Below, one piece after another: positions 7,871 through 15,210 of a stretch of DNA of 33,460 nt. Both the position numbers and the translations under genes were made by a program. The DNA lies in the NCBI GenBank assembly GCA_023664085.1, contig JAMPGE010000021.1:1-33460 (forward strand), written 5' to 3'. Origin of the DNA: Muribaculum sp. Its GTDB lineage: Bacteria; Bacteroidota; Bacteroidia; Bacteroidales; Muribaculaceae. Position 1 is the stretch's first letter. Each line of letters begins with the position of its first letter. The notes under the pieces are model-generated. The model saw nothing but the letters and a program-made list of their open reading frames with translations. It made no database searches and was not told the origin of the DNA.

Positions 7871-8626
7871 ATGGCAGAAATAGCACAAGACAATGGTGGC
7901 GGCAAAGGCAAAAGCCACCAGAAAAAAATGACGATTCGCGTGGACTTCACGCCGATGGTCGACATGAACATGTTGCTTATCACGTTCTTTATGCTCTGTA
8001 CGACCATGATCAAGTCCCAGACTCTCAACATTGCGCTCCCATCCAATGAAAAAGTGGAGAATGAAGAGAACATGTCGCAGGCTTCAGCCGACGACGCTGT
8101 GACTATCATCCTCGACGCCAAGCGCAAAGTCGGTTCGTTCGATGTCGATACCGTCAATGGCAAGGTTGTGAACGAGGTCTACTACTACTTCGGCAAACCC
8201 GGTGGTGACGCCGGCATGTTTGGAGCAGGCGGCAACGTCATTTCTGAAAACAACAATATTCAGAAGACTCTCTTTGAAGCCGACGAGATGCAAAACGGCA
8301 TACCTACCGCCCGCGGCATCCGTAAGATTATCCAGGAGCGCAATAAAGACGTGCTCAAGGAAATCAACAAACTCAAAGAAGATTTCCGTCAGGGCAAAAT
8401 TACCCAGGAGGAATACGACGTTAAAGCCACTGCAGTCCGTCGAAATGAAAATCTTAAGAAACCGGTGGTCATTATCAAGTCTACTCCCCAGGCATCCTAT
8501 GGTGCTCTCGTGGAAGTGCTCGACGAGATGCAGATCAATTCGATTTCAAAGTATCAGATCGATAACATGACACGTGCCGATTCCGTAATGCTTATAGATT
8601 ACCAAAACCGTCATCACGGTAACTAA
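7871..8626 (+). CDS. exbD: ExbD-family protein, second copy
   Basis: A 251-residue ExbD paralogue. The family motif VDFTPMVDMNMLLITFFML places the conserved Asp at residue 31 in a single membrane helix (about 31-50). A periplasmic region with a Lys/Glu-rich helical stretch (around KDVLKEINKLKEDF) and a C-terminal ExbD-like fold ending MLIDYQNRHHGN follow. It differs strongly from the first copy outside the helix, so the pair is old and not a recent duplication. It starts 3 bases after the first exbD and ends 37 bases before tonB. Confidence 0.9.
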   Translation: MAEIAQDNGGGKGKSHQKKMTIRVDFTPMVDMNMLLITFFMLCTTMIKSQTLNIALPSNEKVENEENMSQASADDAVTIILDAKRKVGSFDVDTVNGKVVNEVYYYFGKPGGDAGMFGAGGNVISENNNIQKTLFEADEMQNGIPTARGIRKIIQERNKDVLKEINKLKEDFRQGKITQEEYDVKATAVRRNENLKKPVVIIKSTPQASYGALVEVLDEMQINSISKYQIDNMTRADSVMLIDYQNRHHGN

Positions 8627-8663
8627 GCGTAAGATTCAATAACCTTTAAAACGAAAAAAAGAC

Positions 8664-9536
8664 ATGGGTAAAAATGTAGATCTTACGTCGAAAGCTTGGC
8701 GAGACATGGTCTTCGCCAACAAGAATAAGGATTTTGGCGCATACCAGCTTCGTAAAGAGAGCGACCATCGTCACAACATGTCTATGTTGTGGTTGCTCGC
8801 CGGCCTGGTAGTGATTCTCTTGATGATCTTCGGTTACTCCAAATACTCCGACTACAAGGCCGAGCAGGCAGCCATCGAAGCTAAAGAAAAAGCTGAAAAA
8901 ATGGCCGCTGCCCAACTCGCTGCCGAGCAGGAAGAACAGCAGGAGGAAGAACAACCCGAAGAACAGAAAATGGAAATGGAAATTCCTGAAGTCCCCGAAG
9001 AAGTACTTGCCACTGTGCAGGTAACTCAGATCGCAATCGTTGACGCCGACAAGGTGAAAAACGAAGTGATGACTCAGGAAGAACAGCAGGAAGACAATAC
9101 CGCCCGCGGTGTAGTCAATCAGGAAGGATCCAACGATGCCGACAAGTTCCAGGCTGTAAAAGAGCAGGTACAGGTTGTGGAAGAGGTGAAACCCGAACCC
9201 AAGCCCGAACCCGAGAAGATCTTCGTGGCTGTAGAGCAGCCCGCTGAATTCAAAGGTGGACAAGCCGCTCTTATGAAATGGCTCAGCAATAACGTTCGTT
9301 ATCCTGAAGCTGCTCAGCAGAATGGTGTGCAAGGTCGTGTAATCGTGAAATTCGTGGTTGAAAAAGACGGTTCTATCGGTAGCCCCACTATCGTGAAAGG
9401 TGTAGACCGTGACCTTGACCAGGAAGCGCTGCGCGTAGTTAAGAAGATGCCGAAATGGCAGCCCGGTCGTAACAACGGCCAGCCTGTTCGCTCTTACTTC
9501 AACCTGCCTGTGACATTCAAACTCCAAAACCAATAA
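8664..9536 (+). CDS. tonB: TonB energy transducer
   Basis: A 290-residue TonB. It has a Bacteroidetes-type cytoplasmic start (WRDMVFANKNKDFGAYQLRK, 12-31), one membrane helix (about 42-58) and a long periplasmic linker. The C-terminal TonB domain (about 200-288) shows VRYPEAAQQNGVQGRVIVKF and MPKWQPGRNNGQPV. The linker is Glu/Gln-rich (89-105), with only a short KPEPKPEPEK proline run (176-185), where E. coli TonB is proline-rich. It carries force from ExbB/ExbD to outer membrane receptors such as SusC-like transporters. It is the last gene of the operon and is followed by a strong terminator. Confidence 0.94.
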   Translation: MGKNVDLTSKAWRDMVFANKNKDFGAYQLRKESDHRHNMSMLWLLAGLVVILLMIFGYSKYSDYKAEQAAIEAKEKAEKMAAAQLAAEQEEQQEEEQPEEQKMEMEIPEVPEEVLATVQVTQIAIVDADKVKNEVMTQEEQQEDNTARGVVNQEGSNDADKFQAVKEQVQVVEEVKPEPKPEPEKIFVAVEQPAEFKGGQAALMKWLSNNVRYPEAAQQNGVQGRVIVKFVVEKDGSIGSPTIVKGVDRDLDQEALRVVKKMPKWQPGRNNGQPVRSYFNLPVTFKLQNQ

Positions 9537-9560
9537 ATTACAATTACAGTGTAATTTAAG

Positions 9561-9596
9561 AATAAAAGCCGGGAATTTATTCTCCCGGCTTTTATT
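9561..9596 (+). terminator. Rho-independent terminator after tonB
   Basis: AATAAAAGCCGGGA (9561-9574) pairs perfectly with TCCCGGCTTTTATT (9583-9596) around an 8-base loop, 25 bases after the tonB stop. The T-rich right arm is typical of an intrinsic terminator, and the A-rich left arm makes it bidirectional. Confidence 0.85.
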
Positions 9597-9700
9597 ATGA
9601 CTCTATGCTTCATACGGGATTATTATCTGCAAATTACAAATTTGCATCCATTTTAAACATGTTGAATATGTAAAATGGGTATATCTAAGCAAAAGTTTCG

Positions 9701-9762
9701 CAGGTTCAATACTTGAATTAACAGGCTTAAAACTTAATTAACAGGTTTGAAACTGTAATTAA
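9701..9762. repeat. Three tandem 20-21 bp repeats
   Basis: Units at 9701-9721, 9722-9741 and 9742-9762 each begin CAGG and end AATTAA with a middle of the type TTxAAAACTT. Lengths of 21, 20 and 21 bases put the units two helical turns apart, as expected for cooperative regulator binding. They lie about 90 bases upstream of the small gene at 9854, in the otherwise empty 317 bases after tonB. Confidence 0.55.
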
Positions 9763-9853
9763 TAAGAGAATCTCTCAAATTTCGACAAACTTATTGCAAC
9801 ATAAATACCTTTACAATTGTTAAAATACTAAAACAATCTAAAATCTCAAAGTT

Positions 9854-10075
9854 ATGAAAGGTAATAATGAAGATTCCAACCGCAATAATACTCCCCTTAC
9901 GGGCCGTATTATTTTTGGCATATTTATGTGTCTTTTCTATGTAGCCGTAGGATGTCTCTTTATATTTCAAGTATTCCCATTCTTCAATAGTCCGGTACTA
10001 AGTTATATTCTGGGAGGTCTGCTGGTAGTGTACGGTATTTGGCGTGGATATAGAATGTACAAAGGATGGAACTGA
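9854..10075 (+). CDS. Small two-helix membrane protein (73 aa)
   Basis: A 73-residue frame with a polar Asn-rich N-terminus (MKGNNEDSNRNN), two hydrophobic helices (about 18-40 and 47-65) and a basic, aromatic end (WRGYRMYKGWN). Such a layout suggests an inner membrane protein with both ends in the cytoplasm. I do not recognise the family by a catalytic motif. It lies between the TonB operon and a PstS-like lipoprotein gene, and its start context AAGTTATGAAA equals that of the small gene at 1692. Tandem 21-bp repeats lie upstream. Confidence 0.65.
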   Translation: MKGNNEDSNRNNTPLTGRIIFGIFMCLFYVAVGCLFIFQVFPFFNSPVLSYILGGLLVVYGIWRGYRMYKGWN

Positions 10076-10078
10076 CGT

Positions 10079-10093
10079 ATGCCGCTCCGGCAT
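10079..10093. terminator. Short hairpin just after the 73-aa gene
   Basis: ATGCCG (10079-10084) and CGGCAT (10088-10093) form a 6-bp stem with loop CTC, starting 3 bases after the stop codon. No T tract follows, so termination is doubtful. Confidence 0.3.
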
Positions 10094-10218
10094 CGATCAA
10101 TTTGATAGCGACAATACCGCATGGAATATAAGAGACTTACAACTTATACCCTGATTAAATCATATCTCTTTATGATCGTTTCTACTGAAGCGATCTACTT
10201 CTTTTTCCAATAACATTA

Positions 10219-10256
10219 AGACCCCGTTTCATAGAATAGGTATGAATCAGGGGTCT
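10219..10256 (+). promoter_or_regulatory. Leader hairpin before the PstS-like gene (terminator or attenuator)
   Basis: AGACCCC (10219-10225) pairs with GGGGTCT (10250-10256). An inner TTCATA/TATGAA arm pairs again with a small bulge. The left arm resembles that of the terminator at 13437 (12 of 13 bases, ACCCCRTTTCATA). It ends 14 bases before the ATG at 10271, so it could terminate the upstream gene or control entry into the next one. Confidence 0.45.
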
Positions 10257-10270
10257 AAGTCTTAAGTTTT

Positions 10271-11287
10271 ATGAAAATTAGAAATATTATACCACTGTTG
10301 GTTACTTTTTGCGCCATTGGGAGCATAGCTATCTCATGCACTAAAATCAAACGTGGAGAGTATGCTTCTGGCAGCGCCACTATTTATTGCGACGATGGGT
10401 TCCGAATGATTCTTGATGAGGAAATTCAGGTATTTGAATATTCTTATCCCGAGGCCTCCATCATACCGTTTTATAAAAGTGAAGAGGAATGCATTGCTGC
10501 CATTCTTTCAGACTCCACTCAGGCGGCTATAGTGACTCGCGACCTTACCGATAAGGAAAAAAGTTATGTAAAGAGCAAATTCAAACGTGTGGTGAAAAGC
10601 AAATGCATTGCCGTGGATGCTGTGGCTCTGATCGTAAATAAAGACTGCAAGCTTTCAGACCTTAGCCTTGACGATATAAAAGGCATTCTAAACGGACAAA
10701 TTTCCAATTGGAACCAGCTTGCCGTAAACGACACTTCCAAAATCAGACTCGTATTTGATTCACAGGGCTCTTCCACTGTAAATTACCTTCGCGATAAATT
10801 CCTGGATAAAGGGAAGATGATCTCCGACAATCCAAATGCAAGGGCTCAAAAGAATAATGCCCAAGTGTTTGACTATGTCAAAAAAGACAAGAATGCCATC
10901 GGAGTGATAAGCGTAAGCTGGCTGGGCGACAATCTCCAGAACGCAAAGAAGGTGCCGATGGACGACCGTATGGATATATACAGCAATCAGAACGATACAA
11001 TCACTTCATCGTTAACTACCGAAGTAAAAATTCTTAAAGTCAGCAATCCCACCGAGGCCAACGATTTTAATCCCAGCGGATATCTTCCCTACCAATTGTA
11101 TATCAACAGTGGTGAGTATCCTTTGTATCGAAAGGTCTACATGATCTCTACTGCGAGCAACTCTACCGTGATGCATAGTTTCTATACTTTTGTCACCGGG
11201 TTTGTAGGTCAGAAGATAATATCACTTACCGGCATTATGCCCTACAACGTACAACCCCGTCAGGTGCAACTTGTCGATAAAAAATGA
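10271..11287 (+). CDS. PstS-like periplasmic substrate-binding lipoprotein
   Basis: A 338-residue exported protein. The N-terminus MKIRNIIPLLVTFCAIGSIA leads to the lipobox ISC with Cys23, so it should be a lipoprotein. The rest looks like the PstS/PBP-like fold: a GSATIYCDDGF start where PstS has its first ligand loop, LSLDDIKGILNGQISNWNQL (the family DI..IF.G....W) and RLVFDSQGSSTVNYLRD (the second phosphate-loop region). No pstC, pstA or pstB gene is nearby, so it is an orphan binding protein. Its place between the TonB operon and a periplasmic TPR protein suggests envelope sensing or a link to TonB instead of ABC uptake, but that is inference. Phosphate binding is not shown. Confidence 0.78.
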   Translation: MKIRNIIPLLVTFCAIGSIAISCTKIKRGEYASGSATIYCDDGFRMILDEEIQVFEYSYPEASIIPFYKSEEECIAAILSDSTQAAIVTRDLTDKEKSYVKSKFKRVVKSKCIAVDAVALIVNKDCKLSDLSLDDIKGILNGQISNWNQLAVNDTSKIRLVFDSQGSSTVNYLRDKFLDKGKMISDNPNARAQKNNAQVFDYVKKDKNAIGVISVSWLGDNLQNAKKVPMDDRMDIYSNQNDTITSSLTTEVKILKVSNPTEANDFNPSGYLPYQLYINSGEYPLYRKVYMISTASNSTVMHSFYTFVTGFVGQKIISLTGIMPYNVQPRQVQLVDKK

Positions 11288-11325
11288 GTTGATGATGCAA
11301 TTAATTATATGCGGGAATAATCCGT

Positions 11326-11380
11326 GTGTTGCCCTTTTAACGGACTTTTACATCATCGGCTCTTATAAAAAAGGGCACAC
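11326..11380. terminator. Imperfect long-loop hairpin downstream of the PstS-like gene
   Basis: GTGTTGCCCTTTT (11326-11338) pairs with AAAAGGGCACAC (11369-11380) with one bulged T and a loop of about 30 bases. It lies about 40 bases after the stop codon. The loop is long for an intrinsic terminator. Confidence 0.35.
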
Positions 11381-11427
11381 TCCCTATCAAGTGAAGTCAA
11401 AAATTCAATAATGTTAAAATAATTTAG

Positions 11428-11466
11428 GCAGTCTTAACGTTGCAACAATGTATAGACTGCTTTTTT
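11428..11466 (+). terminator. Rho-independent terminator
   Basis: GCAGTCT (11428-11434) and AGACTGC (11454-11460) form a 7-bp stem, and six T residues (11461-11466) follow directly. The loop is 19 bases. It ends the PstS-like transcript on the plus strand. Confidence 0.7.
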
Positions 11467-11715
11467 AATTGTTTATACATCGAACAGGAACAAGTATGCA
11501 CCGAGGGAATTATTGGACTGAAAACCCTGCAACCTTCGGAATACTTGACTTCCTAGGAAATTTCAAAAATATTGCAACCGTTTCCTTGAAACAAATTGTT
11601 CATATCATACAATCTACAGAAAAGAACGACTCCGGACGGAAACAATCAGTACAATCTCAATAAACCACAGGAAGAAATTCTTGTCAAATAAAATAGAAAT
11701 TAAATAAATACTAAT

Positions 11716-13347
11716 ATGAAACTCAGAAAACTTTTTGCCGTTTGCCTTGCCGGCGCTGCTTTGAGTGCATTTGCTCAGACTCATCTTGAGGGTCAGGAGT
11801 ATTTTAAGGCAGATCAATTCAACAACGCCAAGACTCTGCTTGAGCGCAACCTTAACAATCCCGGCACTGATAAAGGCGTTAGCTACTATTACATGGGCCG
11901 CATAGCCCTGTTGGAGAAAAACCAATCTCAGGCTGCCAAATATTTTGAAATGGGAGCTCAGGCCAATCCGGAATATCCCTACAATCTGGTGGGGCTCGGA
12001 GAAATCAGTCTGGCCAACGGAGATGTTAAAGTAGCGGAACAAGACTTCAAAGATGCCGAAAAACTGGGCAAGAAAGATGCTGCTTTGCAGATAGCTATTG
12101 CCCGTGCGTATTATGACATCGATCCGGTAAAATACGCCAAAGAAATCGACAAGCGTATTGCCAAAGCTCGCAAAATCGATATGGAAGATCCCGAAATCTA
12201 CGTATTCGACGGTGACCGATATGCCGACCAACAAGACTGGAACCATGCCGGCTCAATGTATGAGATGGCTACCAACTACGACCCTCAGGCTACCGGAGCA
12301 TACGTGAAATATGCCAACCTTTTCCGTCAGGTCAATCCTGATTTTGCTATCCGGATGCTGCAGAAGATGCTTCAGGAGAACCCCAACTCCGCACTCGGAC
12401 AGCGCCAGCTTGCCAACACCTACTATGACCAGCAGATGTATAAGGAAGCATCCGAACAGTATGGCAACTACGTAAAAAATCCCAACCACTTCAAAGAAGA
12501 TGAAGATCGCTACGCCTTCCTGCTCTTCTATTCCGGCGACTATCAGAAAGGTTATGACTACGCCACTCAATTGCTTAACTCCAACCCCAACAACTTCTCG
12601 GCACGTCGCTACCAGTTTATGAACGCAGCCCAGCTTCCTTCCATGCAAGACAAACTTCTGTCTTTTGCGGAAGATCTGTATGCCGCTCATAAAAAAGATC
12701 TGAAGGCCAACAAATTCGCTCCCATCGACTATACTCTTATAGCTGATGAAATGCAGCGTAACAAACGCCCCGAAGAAGCAATCGCCGTGCTTCAGGAAGG
12801 TATTGCCGACATGCCTCAGAATGCAAACTTCAACAAGCAGCTCGCTTCAATCTATGTCGACATGAACAATCTCCCCATGTCTGCCGACTCTTTTGCGCAG
12901 TACATAGCCAAGACTAAGGAACCGGATTACAACGATTTCGTACAGCAGGCTCTTTACGAGTACTTTGCCGGAGTTCAGACCAAAGATTCCGATCCCGAAA
13001 AGTCCAACAAATACTTTGACGCTGCCATAGCTTCCGCCAACAAGGCTTCCTCCTTCGATGAAAAGCAGTATAAGCCCAAAAAGATCCTCGGTGACGTAGC
13101 CATCGCCCGCGCCCCCAAAGCTCAGGCAGCCACCGCCGGCGAACCCCTGTATTCTGAGGCTATCGTTCTGCTTGAATCATCCAAAGACCCTTCAAGATAC
13201 GTCTCTGATGCCAAAGCCATGAACAATTATCTCGGCAACTACTGGCTCGAAAAAGGTGATAAAGTGAAAGCCAAAACCTTCTTCAACAAGGTGCTCGAAC
13301 TTGAACCCGACAATGCAGAATACCGCAAGTTTGTAAACAGCCTGTAA
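11716..13347 (+). CDS. Periplasmic tetratricopeptide-repeat protein
   Basis: A 543-residue exported protein. A signal peptide (MKLRKLFAVCLAGAALSAFA, cleavage expected before Gln21) is followed by helical repeats along the whole length. Examples are YYMGRIALLEKNQSQAAKYF, LVGLGEISLANGDVKVAEQ, YVKYANLFRQVNPDFAIRM and the C-terminal YWLEKGDKVKAKTFFNKVLE. No enzyme motif is visible, so it is probably a scaffold for protein contacts in the periplasm. It follows the PstS-like lipoprotein but is separated from it by a terminator, so it is probably transcribed independently. A strong terminator follows it. Function is unknown; a role with the neighbouring TonB system is a guess from position. Confidence 0.85.
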   Translation: MKLRKLFAVCLAGAALSAFAQTHLEGQEYFKADQFNNAKTLLERNLNNPGTDKGVSYYYMGRIALLEKNQSQAAKYFEMGAQANPEYPYNLVGLGEISLANGDVKVAEQDFKDAEKLGKKDAALQIAIARAYYDIDPVKYAKEIDKRIAKARKIDMEDPEIYVFDGDRYADQQDWNHAGSMYEMATNYDPQATGAYVKYANLFRQVNPDFAIRMLQKMLQENPNSALGQRQLANTYYDQQMYKEASEQYGNYVKNPNHFKEDEDRYAFLLFYSGDYQKGYDYATQLLNSNPNNFSARRYQFMNAAQLPSMQDKLLSFAEDLYAAHKKDLKANKFAPIDYTLIADEMQRNKRPEEAIAVLQEGIADMPQNANFNKQLASIYVDMNNLPMSADSFAQYIAKTKEPDYNDFVQQALYEYFAGVQTKDSDPEKSNKYFDAAIASANKASSFDEKQYKPKKILGDVAIARAPKAQAATAGEPLYSEAIVLLESSKDPSRYVSDAKAMNNYLGNYWLEKGDKVKAKTFFNKVLELEPDNAEYRKFVNSL

Positions 13348-13436
13348 TGTCAAATTCCAAATATATGCTTATATGTCTTTGATTCTCAATCCAGCATATT
13401 TGTAATACTCATTGGGAATCTTTGCACAATAACCCT

Positions 13437-13473
13437 ACACCCCATTTCATAAATGATTTATGAAATGGGGTGT
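13437..13473. terminator. Perfect 16-bp terminator hairpin after the TPR gene
   Basis: ACACCCCATTTCATAA (13437-13452) pairs perfectly with TTATGAAATGGGGTGT (13458-13473) around a 5-base loop, followed by TACTTTATATT. It lies 90 bases after the stop of the TPR gene. The sequence resembles the hairpin at 10219-10256. Confidence 0.75.
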
Positions 13474-13565
13474 TACTTTATATTATACTGATAAATAGTT
13501 CATATGGCCTTGCGTGTGATAAGAATCGCAACGACTTTTTTTAATATTGTTTTTTTTTAAACCGA

Positions 13566-13596
13566 TTTGAATTATTAACAAAATTTAGTAATTTTG
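13566..13596 (+). promoter_or_regulatory. Consensus Bacteroidetes promoter for the nqr operon
   Basis: TTTG (13566-13569), exactly 19 bases, then TAATTTTG (13589-13596), a full match to the consensus. The start should be near 13603, leaving a leader of about 119 bases before nqrA that contains a 9-bp hairpin. Confidence 0.75.
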
Positions 13597-13637
13597 CGCA
13601 ATTACATACACACCTGTGGCAATCTGTTTTCCGCACA

Positions 13638-13658
13638 TGCGAAAAACGATTTTTCGCA
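13638..13658 (+). promoter_or_regulatory. Perfect hairpin in the nqrA leader
   Basis: TGCGAAAAA (13638-13646) and TTTTTCGCA (13650-13658) form a perfect 9-bp stem with loop CGA, inside the predicted 5' leader and 63 bases before the nqrA ATG. It could be an operator near the promoter, an mRNA stabiliser or part of an attenuator. The T5 lies inside the arm and no T tract follows, so it is not a typical terminator. Confidence 0.45.
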
Positions 13659-13721
13659 GTGAAGTGATTAAAACCGCTTCAGTGTACTAACTTGAAATAA
13701 TTAGATACCCTCCAATAATTT

Positions 13722-15068
13722 ATGTCAAAACACATAAAAATAAAAAAAGGACTTGACATACCTCTCATGGGAAAAGCATCGGCCGAAATCACCACAGACG
13801 ATGCCTCCTCAGTGTTCGGTATAGTGCCGGATGATTTCCCCGGACACATTTGGAAGGCTCGGGTAAAACCCGGCGACACAGTAGCAGCCGGCGGCATTTT
13901 ACTTTCTGATAAAGCTACCGACACCATTTGCCTTACTTCTCCCGTAGAAGGCACTGTTAAGGAAATTATCCGTGGGGATAGAAGAAAGATTTTGGCCGTC
14001 ACCGTACAACGATCGGTGGATACTCATGATGAATCGCTATTGGATTTGAATCTCGACAAGAATCCGGAAGCGATTCGCACCGTCCTACAAAGAACAGGTC
14101 TGTGGGCTCTCATGCGCCAACGTCCGTATGATATAGTGCCTGATGCCGCCAGCAATCCTCGCGACATCTACATCACAACGTTCGATTCCGCGCCCCTTGC
14201 GCCACGCATCGTTAACGACAATGAACTTAAATATCTGGAAGAGGGCATCAAGACTCTCAGACTTCTCTCCTCCGGAAAAGTATATCTTGGAGTACACGCC
14301 GGTGACAACATCACCTCCGCTGCCGCCGAAGTACTGACCTTAGAGGGACCGCACCCCGCAGGAAATGTCGGTGTACAGATCGCCAATACATCTCCGATAA
14401 ACAAAGGCGAGACGGTATGGACCATGGATGCATCGGTGGCCATTCGTATCGGCAAGCTTTATATTGACCGGAAATTAGATTGGAAAACGACAGTGGCCAT
14501 CACTGGTCCGGAAGCCGTGAATCCTCATCTGATAGAAACTTATGTCGGAGCTAAAGCCGACACTCTGTTGCATGGAGCTCTCCCGCAAGACACTTCCGAC
14601 ATTCGAGTGATCTCGGGAAACGTGCTCACCGGAACCGTAATCAATCCCACTGACGGATTCCTCAGGTATCCATACCGTCAGATCACCATCATCAAGGAAG
14701 GGGCACACGCCGATGAATTTATGGGGTGGGCTTCGATGAATCCATCCAAGTTTAGTGTGAAACATACCTTCCCTGCTTTCCTAAGAGGTCTGAAAAAGCC
14801 ATTTCCTTTTGACGCGCGAATCAAAGGCGGACACCGTGCCATGATTCTCAGCGAGGAATATGACAAGGTTTTTCCCTTCGACATATATCCAGAATACCTG
14901 CTTAAGGCCATTACTGCCGGAGATATTGACCGTATGGAGAAACTCGGTATATACGAAGTGGCACCCGAAGACTTTGCTCTTCCGGAATTTATCGACACCT
15001 CCAAAATTGAATTACAGAAAATTGTGCGCGAGGGTCTCGACAAATTACGCACCGAGGAAGCAGAATAG
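13722..15068 (+). CDS. nqrA: Na+-NQR subunit A
   Basis: A 448-residue cytoplasmic-side subunit of the Na+-translocating NADH:quinone oxidoreductase. The N-terminus IKIKKGLDIPLMGKA is the family start. A biotinyl/lipoyl-like region follows (KPGDTVAAGGILL, then SPVEGTVKEIIRGDRRKIL). The middle holds VHAGDN and HPAGNVGVQI, close to the family GxHPxGLxGxHI region. The C-terminus is helical. It is the first gene of nqrABCDEF and has its own consensus promoter. The ATG at 13722 gives the family N-terminus. The gap to nqrB is 142 bases, long for this operon. Confidence 0.95.
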   Translation: MSKHIKIKKGLDIPLMGKASAEITTDDASSVFGIVPDDFPGHIWKARVKPGDTVAAGGILLSDKATDTICLTSPVEGTVKEIIRGDRRKILAVTVQRSVDTHDESLLDLNLDKNPEAIRTVLQRTGLWALMRQRPYDIVPDAASNPRDIYITTFDSAPLAPRIVNDNELKYLEEGIKTLRLLSSGKVYLGVHAGDNITSAAAEVLTLEGPHPAGNVGVQIANTSPINKGETVWTMDASVAIRIGKLYIDRKLDWKTTVAITGPEAVNPHLIETYVGAKADTLLHGALPQDTSDIRVISGNVLTGTVINPTDGFLRYPYRQITIIKEGAHADEFMGWASMNPSKFSVKHTFPAFLRGLKKPFPFDARIKGGHRAMILSEEYDKVFPFDIYPEYLLKAITAGDIDRMEKLGIYEVAPEDFALPEFIDTSKIELQKIVREGLDKLRTEEAE

Positions 15069-15210
15069 GTAAATGTATCATTAATTTGTAAACTTACTTA
15101 AGTCAACTATTTTCTGCTTACTATGCTTAAGCAATAGTTTAAATTAGGTTCAACACTGACTTATGTCGGGACAATAGATATAAGTAACGTCACAAACTAA
15201 CCAAATAATT

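Larger units (their letters stand above)
11288..11715. other. 428-bp gene-free region before the TPR gene
   Basis: It holds a long imperfect hairpin (11326-11380) and an intrinsic terminator (11428-11466). After these come about 250 bases in which I see no consensus promoter and no convincing gene. A 64-codon frame at 11469-11663 begins with TTG inside the terminator tail and has no protein-like features. Confidence 0.55.

Noticed and set aside
8646..9533. 295-codon minus-strand frame opposite tonB
   Set aside because: It mirrors tonB exactly and its Phe/Leu-rich content comes from the Glu/Lys codons of tonB; it has no family features.
11469..11663. 64-codon plus-strand frame before the TPR gene
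   Set aside because: It starts with TTG in the tail of a terminator and has no hydrophobic, signal or domain pattern.
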